64,000 nt of DNA from JASLDZ01 sp965199975 (GTDB lineage Bacteria > Pseudomonadota > Alphaproteobacteria > Caulobacterales > Caulobacteraceae). Within the stretch, counting starts at the first letter, position 1; each line of letters begins with the position of its first letter. The position numbers and the translations under genes are program-made. Below the pieces are notes generated by a model, which searched no databases, was not told the DNA's origin, and saw nothing but the letters and a program-made list of their open reading frames with translations. The DNA is taken from assembly GCA_965199975.1 (NCBI GenBank), contig OZ241340.1, positions 1,612,001-1,676,000 on the forward strand. The letters run 5' to 3'. Positions 58,735 to 64,000 of this stretch are shown here, piece after piece.

Positions 58735-60309
58735 GTGAGCGAGTCCTCGACGGCGCCAGGCGAGCCGGAGACCGAGCGCGTCCGTCGTCGCGACGCCTTC
58801 CCGCTGGTGGCCGGCGCGGTCGAGGTGGCGCTGGCGATCCTGAGCATCGCCGTCTCCATGGCGCTCAAGGCGACGGTGGATGTGCGCGGCCCGCTGTGGC
58901 TGGACGAGGCGTGGACCGGGGCGATCGTGCGCGCCCATCCGTTCTCCGCCTTCGCGCGGCAAGCGTGGCTGGACGTCAATCCGCCAGCCTACTTCCTCAT
59001 GATGCATGCCTGGGTGCAGGTGGCCGGCCTCTCGGCGGCGGCGCTGCGTGCGCCGAGCCTGCTGTTCGCCATCGCCGCGCCCATCGCGGCGGCGCTCGTG
59101 CGCACGCCAGGCCTGTCCGGACCTGAGCGGCTGACCTGGGCGGCGGTGCTGGCGTTGTGGGGGCAGGCCATCTTTTTTGCGCAGGAGGCGCGCGCCTATT
59201 CGCTGCTGATCCTTTTGGCCGTGCTGCAGCTGATCGCCTTCGTGCGCCTGCTGCGTGCGCCGGGCCGCGCCTCCGCGGCGCTCTGGGCGGCCGCGGCGTG
59301 CCTGTCGATCCTGACGCACTACCACGCGCTGATCCTCACCGCCGCGCAAGGCGCGCTCCTGCTCCTGGCGTTGCGGGGACGGGCGTTGCGCCTGTGGCCG
59401 GCCGCCTTCGCCTTTGCGCCGGCGCTCGCCTGGATGGCGATCCATGCCCCGCGCGTGGCCGCCTTCGCCCGGCCCGCGGTCGCCTGGTACCCGCCAATCG
59501 ACGCTTGGCTGCTGGAGCAGGCGCTGGACGTGGCCACCGACGGCTGGCCCGTGGTCGCCGCGGTCGTCGTTGCGGTGATGGGGGGCATCGTCGTCGAGCG
59601 CGCGCTGGGGCGCGCTTCCACGAAGTTCTCGCCGGGGGAGGGGGCGCTGTGGCTGGCCGCCGTCGCCTCGCTCGCCGGCGCCGTCGCGGTGGTTGCGCTG
59701 GGCTTCGCGCGCCCGAGCTTCACCCCCCGCTACCTCACCGTGTTCGGACCGGGGGTGCTGCTGGGCCTGGTTCTGGCGTGCCGCAACCTCAGCGCCGACG
59801 GCGCGCGGCTGGGGCGCATCGTGGTCCTCCTGATCGTCGCAGGGTCGGCCGCGCACCTGGCCTGGATGCAAAAACCGGCCGAGCGGCGCGCCTACCAGTT
59901 CCAGACGGCTTCCGAGTGGCTGATAGCGCGCGGCGCGCGCCGAGTGGCGGTGGTGTGGGACAATCCGACCGACCGCGCCCTCGTGCCCGAGGAGAGCCGC
60001 GCGCTGTTCGGCTTCTTCTTCGACCGGGCGCACCTGCCCGTGCAGATCGCCGACCTCGGCTACGATCCCGCATCGGCGGCCGATGTGCGCCTGCTGGCCG
60101 CCACGCCGGCTGCGGGCGACGGGCTGCTGTGGCTCTACGACGTGCGGGTGCCGGGAACCGCGGTTCGCCGCTTCCCGCCTCAGCTGCCGCGGGTGGACGC
60201 CGCCGATCCCGGCCTCGCCTGCCGCCGCTTCGCCGGGGGTGCGCTGGGAGTGTGGGCGTGCGCGCGCACAGCCGCCGCCTCGCCTTCAGGCGCCGCTGAG
60301 CCTAGATAG
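58735..60309 (+). CDS. GT39/ArnT-like membrane glycosyltransferase
   Basis: 524 residues from GTG at 58735. About 11 membrane helices, with the catalytic acidic pair in GPLWLDEAWTGA (loop after helix 1) and LDVNPPAYFLMMHAW, as in GT-C enzymes that use polyprenyl-phosphate sugars; FAQEARAYSLLILLAVLQL is a family block. A C-terminal periplasmic part (about 400-524) follows. Acceptor unknown: lipid A, glycan or protein. No other glycan genes are adjacent. An open frame extends upstream to 58627, but no start there has a good ribosome site. Confidence 0.8.
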   Translation: MSESSTAPGEPETERVRRRDAFPLVAGAVEVALAILSIAVSMALKATVDVRGPLWLDEAWTGAIVRAHPFSAFARQAWLDVNPPAYFLMMHAWVQVAGLSAAALRAPSLLFAIAAPIAAALVRTPGLSGPERLTWAAVLALWGQAIFFAQEARAYSLLILLAVLQLIAFVRLLRAPGRASAALWAAAACLSILTHYHALILTAAQGALLLLALRGRALRLWPAAFAFAPALAWMAIHAPRVAAFARPAVAWYPPIDAWLLEQALDVATDGWPVVAAVVVAVMGGIVVERALGRASTKFSPGEGALWLAAVASLAGAVAVVALGFARPSFTPRYLTVFGPGVLLGLVLACRNLSADGARLGRIVVLLIVAGSAAHLAWMQKPAERRAYQFQTASEWLIARGARRVAVVWDNPTDRALVPEESRALFGFFFDRAHLPVQIADLGYDPASAADVRLLAATPAAGDGLLWLYDVRVPGTAVRRFPPQLPRVDAADPGLACRRFAGGALGVWACARTAAASPSGAAEPR

Positions 60310-60314
60310 CGGCC

Positions 60315-61520
60315 ATGTCCGCCCCTGGCGCCACGCTCGATCGGCCCGTCGCCGCCCCACCGGCCAGCGCCTTGCTGGCGCAGGCTCGGGCGCGCGCCGT
60401 AGCCGCTGTCGGCCTCCCGCTTGGCGCGCGGGTGGTGGCGGCCATGTCCGGCGGGGTGGACTCGACGGTCGCCGCCGCCCTCCTGGCGCTGGCGGGCTAC
60501 GATGTCGTAGGCGTCACCCTGCAGCTCTACGACCACGGCTCCGCGGCCAAGCGCGCCGGCGCCTGTTGCGCGGGCCAGGACATCCGCGACGCCCGCATGG
60601 CCGCCGAACGCCTCGGCGTCGCTCACTATGTGCTCGACTACGAAAGTCGCTTTCGCGAGAGCGTGATCGACGACTTCGCCGACAGCTACCTGCGCGGCGA
60701 GACGCCCATCCCCTGCATCCGCTGCAACCAGACGGTGAAGTTCCGCGACCTGATGGAGGTGGCGCGCGACCTCGGCGCCGAAGCGCTGGCCACCGGCCAC
60801 TACGTGCGCCGCGCCGTCGGCCCGCACGGCTCCGAGCTGCGCCGCCCGGCCGAGCCTGCGCGCGACCAGTCTTGGTTTCTGTTCGCCACCACCCGCGCCC
60901 AGCTCGACTACCTGCGCTTCCCCCTGGGCGACCTGCCGAAGGCGGCGGTGCGCGAGGTGGCCGCGGAGCTAGGCCTGGGCGTCGCCGCCAAGCCCGACAG
61001 CCAGGACATCTGCTTCGTGCCCGACGGCGACTACGCCTCGCTGGTCGCCAAGCTGCGGCCGGAGGCGGTGGCGCAGGGCGAAATCGTGCACGAGGACGGC
61101 CGCGTGCTCGGCCGCCACGAGGGCGTGGCGCGCTACACCGTCGGCCAGCGGCGCGGGCTGGGCGTGGCGGTGGGCGAGCCGCTGTTCGTCACCGGGCTGG
61201 ACGCGCCGCGCCGCCGCGTGCTGGTGGGTCCGCGCGAGGCGCTGCTCACCGCTTCGCTGACGCTGAGCGAACCCAACTGGCTCGGTGATGCGCCAACGTT
61301 GACCGCCGCCGCCGAGGCCGGGCTGGACGTCCTGGCGCGCGTACGCTCCTCGGCCGAGCCATCACCGGCGCGCCTGGTGATGGAGGCGGGTGCGCCCACA
61401 GTGCGCTTCGCCGCGCCGGAAGCGGGGGTCTCGCCCGGCCAAGCCTGCGTGCTCTACGCTTTCGGCGACCCCGGCCGCGTGCTGGGCGGCGGCTTCATCG
61501 CGCAGACGCGCCGGGCCTGA
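60315..61520 (+). CDS. mnmA: tRNA-specific 2-thiouridylase MnmA
   Basis: 401 residues. N-type ATP-pyrophosphatase loop SGGVDST (45-51), catalytic Cys137 in CIRCNQTVKF and Cys233 in DSQDICFVPDGDY; C-terminal PUA-like and beta-barrel domains. Inserts sulfur at U34 of tRNA Lys/Glu/Gln. The N-terminus is about 30 residues longer than in E. coli. Starts 5 bases after the glycosyltransferase stop; converges with the lipoprotein gene. Confidence 0.97.
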   Translation: MSAPGATLDRPVAAPPASALLAQARARAVAAVGLPLGARVVAAMSGGVDSTVAAALLALAGYDVVGVTLQLYDHGSAAKRAGACCAGQDIRDARMAAERLGVAHYVLDYESRFRESVIDDFADSYLRGETPIPCIRCNQTVKFRDLMEVARDLGAEALATGHYVRRAVGPHGSELRRPAEPARDQSWFLFATTRAQLDYLRFPLGDLPKAAVREVAAELGLGVAAKPDSQDICFVPDGDYASLVAKLRPEAVAQGEIVHEDGRVLGRHEGVARYTVGQRRGLGVAVGEPLFVTGLDAPRRRVLVGPREALLTASLTLSEPNWLGDAPTLTAAAEAGLDVLARVRSSAEPSPARLVMEAGAPTVRFAAPEAGVSPGQACVLYAFGDPGRVLGGGFIAQTRRA

Positions 61521-61527
61521 CGCACGC

Positions 61528-63072
61528 CTACGGGTGGCCGGGAGGGCCGCCGCTATCGTGATCGCCGCCGCCATGGCCGCGGGGGTCCGGTCCATGCGAC
61601 TCCGGATGCGGCGTCTGGGCGGGTCCGTGCGAGTCGGGACGCGCCCCGCGCGCCGGCCCGTGCGGCTGCGCATCCCGCTGACCTTGCTGAGCATTGGGGT
61701 GCTGGTCTTGCCGCGACTCGGCCTGCGGCGGCCGCCGGTTTGCCCGGGCCTGCTGGCGCTGCGCCTGCTCGGCTTGGGCGAGAGCCTGTCGCCCATCGGC
61801 CTGCGCCTGCTGGCGGCCGGCCTGCTGCGCGCGATTTCGCTGCGCCGCCTGCTGCTGCTCGGCCGCGCGATCCGGCTGCCGCCGTTCCTGGCGCGCATGG
61901 TCCGGCTGCGCGCCCCGAGGCCCACGGTCCGGCTGTGGTTGCGGCTGCGGCGAGGTCGCCCCCTGCCGCTGCGGGCGCGCGCCGCGCTCGGGCTGGGTGT
62001 TCGGACCGCTGCGGCGAGGGTGCGCCGCCCGTCCGTCCGGGTCTGGGACGCCGTGCGACTCGCCCGGTGTCTGGTGGGGACCTTGGCCGAGACCCGGACC
62101 GCGGCCTCGACCGGGTCCTGGGGCGGGGGGAGGAGGCGTGTTCGCGCCAGGGCGGTCACCGCGGCCTGGACCGCCCGCGCGCTGGCCCCGTCCACGGTCT
62201 GCAGGAGGCGCCGCCCGACCGGAGGCGGCCAAGTCGCGTCGGGCGGCGCGGTCATGGCCGCTCGCCTGGGCGAAGCGCGCCGCGTCCGCCTCGCGTCGCT
62301 GGCGTTCGCGTCCGAAGTGGGCGGCGTCCTGCGCCTCATGGGCGGCGTGGTATGCGCGCCAGGCTGAGTTTCGCGCCTGCGCCGCGGACCAGCCGGCGCG
62401 CTGGGCCGAGAGCGCCGGCTGGCGCCGGTCCCAATCCGGCCGCGACACCGCCCGCCAGCCCGACCGGCGCCGCGAGGCGTCGTAGATGCCGGCCGCGCGT
62501 GTCAGGAGGGCGGCGGCCCGGCTTAGCCGTGGGCCGTAGTCGGCGTAGGGGACGATCTGGCCACCCGGCCCGTACAGCGCCGCCAGCGCGCCGTCCGAAT
62601 ACCCATAGGCGTAGTCCGGGTCGCGAATCAGGAAGGGCCGTTGCGCGCCCGGCTCGAAGTAGTAGGTGCGCCAGTCGCCCTCGCCGAGCGGTTCGGAGAC
62701 GCGGTAGCCGCCGTCGTCGCTGCGCCACGCGTAGGGGTCCACCCCGCCGTAGTCGAAGGTGTAGTCGGGCGGCGAATCGCCGAAGCCGTATCCATAGCCG
62801 GAGGCCCGGTCGAGGTAGGCGTAGTCTTGCGCGGGATCGCTCACCTTCGCCACCCGCACCGGCGCGGCGGTGGGCAGGGCGGCGGCCTTGGGCGCGTCGG
62901 ACGAGGCGGGCGCAGGCGCGTCGGTCAAAGGCAGGGCGGCCAACGGCGCGGCGGCCTGGGCGGGCGCGGGCGCCGGCGCCGTCGCGGCGGGCCTGCCGCA
63001 CGCGCTCACCGCGACCAGCGGCCCGGCCGCGGCGGCGATCAGCGTGCGACGCAGACGGGACGGAGCGAGCAT
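61528..63072 (-). CDS. lipoprotein with long low-complexity C-terminal region
   Basis: 514 residues. The signal peptide MLAPSRLRRTLIAAAAGPLV ends at lipobox AVSAC, giving a lipid-anchored protein. After an Ala/Pro linker comes a Tyr/Gly/Asp-rich segment (DYAYLDRASGYGYGFGDSPP and DPDYAYGYSDGALAALYGPG), a helical Arg/Ala-rich part, and then about 250 residues made almost only of Gln, Arg, Pro, Gly, His and Ala. The tail should be disordered and strongly basic. No family recognised. A shorter start is not favoured because the lipobox would be lost. The plus-strand frame across the same bases lacks any motif. Confidence 0.7.
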   Translation of the reverse strand: MLAPSRLRRTLIAAAAGPLVAVSACGRPAATAPAPAPAQAAAPLAALPLTDAPAPASSDAPKAAALPTAAPVRVAKVSDPAQDYAYLDRASGYGYGFGDSPPDYTFDYGGVDPYAWRSDDGGYRVSEPLGEGDWRTYYFEPGAQRPFLIRDPDYAYGYSDGALAALYGPGGQIVPYADYGPRLSRAAALLTRAAGIYDASRRRSGWRAVSRPDWDRRQPALSAQRAGWSAAQARNSAWRAYHAAHEAQDAAHFGRERQRREADAARFAQASGHDRAARRDLAASGRAAPPADRGRGQRAGGPGRGDRPGANTPPPPAPGPGRGRGPGLGQGPHQTPGESHGVPDPDGRAAHPRRSGPNTQPERGARPQRQGATSPQPQPQPDRGPRGAQPDHARQERRQPDRAAEQQQAAQRNRAQQAGRQQAQADGRQALAQAEQAQRQQARANRRPPQAESRQDQHPNAQQGQRDAQPHGPARGARPDSHGPAQTPHPESHGPDPRGHGGGDHDSGGPPGHP

Positions 63073-63226
63073 GGGCGGCCTCCAGACGATCGCCGACACG
63101 CTGGGGCGGCCGAGCTGAACGACAGCACAACCGGGACGCACGGCCAAGGTTCAGCCCCGCCTGCCCGCGTGGCGCCGGGGGAGGGGGCCGACTATATCGC
63201 GCAGAGCCGCTTTCCGAGGTCGATCC

Positions 63227-64000
63227 ATGCCCGCCGCCGCCCTAGCCGCCGAAGACCCCGTCGTCATCTGCGCATACGCTCGCACGCCCATGGGCGCGTT
63301 CCAGGGCGCGCTCTCCACTGTCAAGGCGACCGACCTGGGGGCCGCCGCGGTGAGGGCGGCGCTGGAGCGTGCGGGCGTCGACGGCGACAAGGTCGAGCAG
63401 ATCCTGATGGGCTGCGTGCTGCCGGCCGGGCTCGGTCAGGCCCCGGCGCGCCAGGCGGGCGTCGGCGCGGGTCTGCCGCTCCACGTCGAGGCGGTGACCG
63501 TCAACAAGATGTGCGGCTCCGGGCTGCAGGCGGCGGTGATGGCGCACGATGCGCTCAAGGCGGGCTCGGCGCAGGTGGTGGTCGCCGGCGGCATGGAGAG
63601 CATGTCGGGCGCCCCTTATGTGATGGCCAAGCACCGCGGCGGCGCGCGTATCGGCCACGACGTGATCTCCGACAGCATGTATCTCGACGGGCTGGAAGAC
63701 GCGTATACGCCCGGCAAGCTGATGGGCGCCTTCGCCGAGGACTCGGCGCGCGAACACCAGTTCACCCGCGAAGCCATGGACGCCTACGCCGTCGAGAGCC
63801 TCAGCCGCGCCCGCAGCGCCCAGGAGTCGGGCGCCTTCGACCGCGAGATCACCCCGGTGGAGGTCAAGGGCCGCAAGGGCGTGGAGATCGTGGCGCGCGA
63901 CGAGCAGCCGCAGAAGGCGGATCCAGCCAAGATCCCCACGCTCAAGCCCGCCTTTTCCAAGGACGGGACGATCACCGCCGCCAACGCCTCGTCCATCTCC
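63227..64000 (+). CDS. acetyl-CoA acetyltransferase (thiolase), 3' end outside window
   Basis: 258 codons are visible from ATG at 63227; the gene runs off the window edge. Thiolase N-terminal domain: ICAYARTPMGAFQGALS, the acylated Cys96 in NKMCGSGLQA, and GGMESMSGAPYVM. The catalytic His and second Cys lie beyond the edge. Degradative acetyl-CoA acetyltransferase or a beta-ketoadipyl/beta-ketoacyl thiolase are both possible; acetoacetyl-CoA class is favoured by the overall sequence. Divergent from the lipoprotein gene across about 150 bases. Confidence 0.92.
   Translation, partial: MPAAALAAEDPVVICAYARTPMGAFQGALSTVKATDLGAAAVRAALERAGVDGDKVEQILMGCVLPAGLGQAPARQAGVGAGLPLHVEAVTVNKMCGSGLQAAVMAHDALKAGSAQVVVAGGMESMSGAPYVMAKHRGGARIGHDVISDSMYLDGLEDAYTPGKLMGAFAEDSAREHQFTREAMDAYAVESLSRARSAQESGAFDREITPVEVKGRKGVEIVARDEQPQKADPAKIPTLKPAFSKDGTITAANASSIS

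Noticed and set aside
61390..63245. Plus-strand frames opposite the lipoprotein gene
   Set aside because: They lack start signals and motifs, whereas the minus strand has a signal peptide and lipobox.

Overview
The window is a high-GC (about 70%) chromosome segment of an alphaproteobacterium, most likely Caulobacterales and close to Phenylobacterium or Caulobacter. The evidence is the lon-hupB-tRNA-nuo gene order, the birA-coaX-RNase J-epimerase run after nuoN, an NDUFAF3-type gene directly after secDF, an ATP12 chaperone gene, and a CtrA-type box (TTAA-N7-TTAA spacing) between divergent flagellar genes. Many adjacent genes overlap by ATGA or GTGA. There are no transposases, phage genes or CRISPR arrays, so this is mainly core genome with a few accessory pockets.

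Layout. 1-8026: dienelactone hydrolase and YchF on the minus strand, then a coupled plus-strand run (crcB, rluC, a TPR/2OG-oxygenase, a HAD protein, atp12) and pccB. 8027-10679: accessory pocket with palindrome-rich noncoding DNA, three orphan genes of lower GC and a duplicated degenerate element. 10680-14378: a beta-barrel protein, lon behind a probable heat-shock promoter, and hupB. 14393-16765: tRNA-Val, a 30-residue basic mini-protein, a MotA/ExbB plus OmpA-type pair resembling ZorAB, and tRNA-Asp. 16935-32296: the complete complex I operon nuoA-N, interrupted by two small extra genes (after nuoD and after nuoF). 32319-37477: birA, coaX, RNase J, methylmalonyl-CoA epimerase, hppD and a small conserved gene. 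37620-39820: egtB and egtD (ergothioneine). 39941-42233: flagellar fliO-fliP facing flgB-flgC-fliE. 42351-44045: a receiver protein and a sensorless REC-histidine kinase. 44210-48347: yajC-secD-secF plus NDUFAF3-like and NDUFAF6-like genes. 48694-57191: oxidases, hydrolases, a copper chaperone behind a broken TonB receptor, uppP, a PEBP-like protein, rsmE and gshA. 57233-58649: a three-gene unit behind twin palindromic operators. 58735-64000: a GT39-like membrane glycosyltransferase, mnmA, a very low-complexity lipoprotein and the start of a thiolase.

How the genes fit together. Respiration dominates: complex I itself, two homologues of mitochondrial complex I assembly factors beside the Sec translocase, and an F1-ATPase assembly chaperone. 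Propionyl-CoA catabolism is represented by pccB and the epimerase, with BirA supplying biotinylation. Thiol and redox protection is represented by EgtB/EgtD and GshA. Flagellar export and basal-body rod genes appear to be under cell-cycle (CtrA) control.

The most interesting items are the solitary ZorAB-like pair with a mini-protein between two tRNA genes, the two small proteins translationally coupled into the nuo operon, the twin CTCTG-N5-CAGAG operators ahead of an unnamed three-gene unit, and two enzymes (a HAD protein and CoaX) with Asp-to-Glu changes in key motifs. All calls are from reading the sequence; no database search was run.
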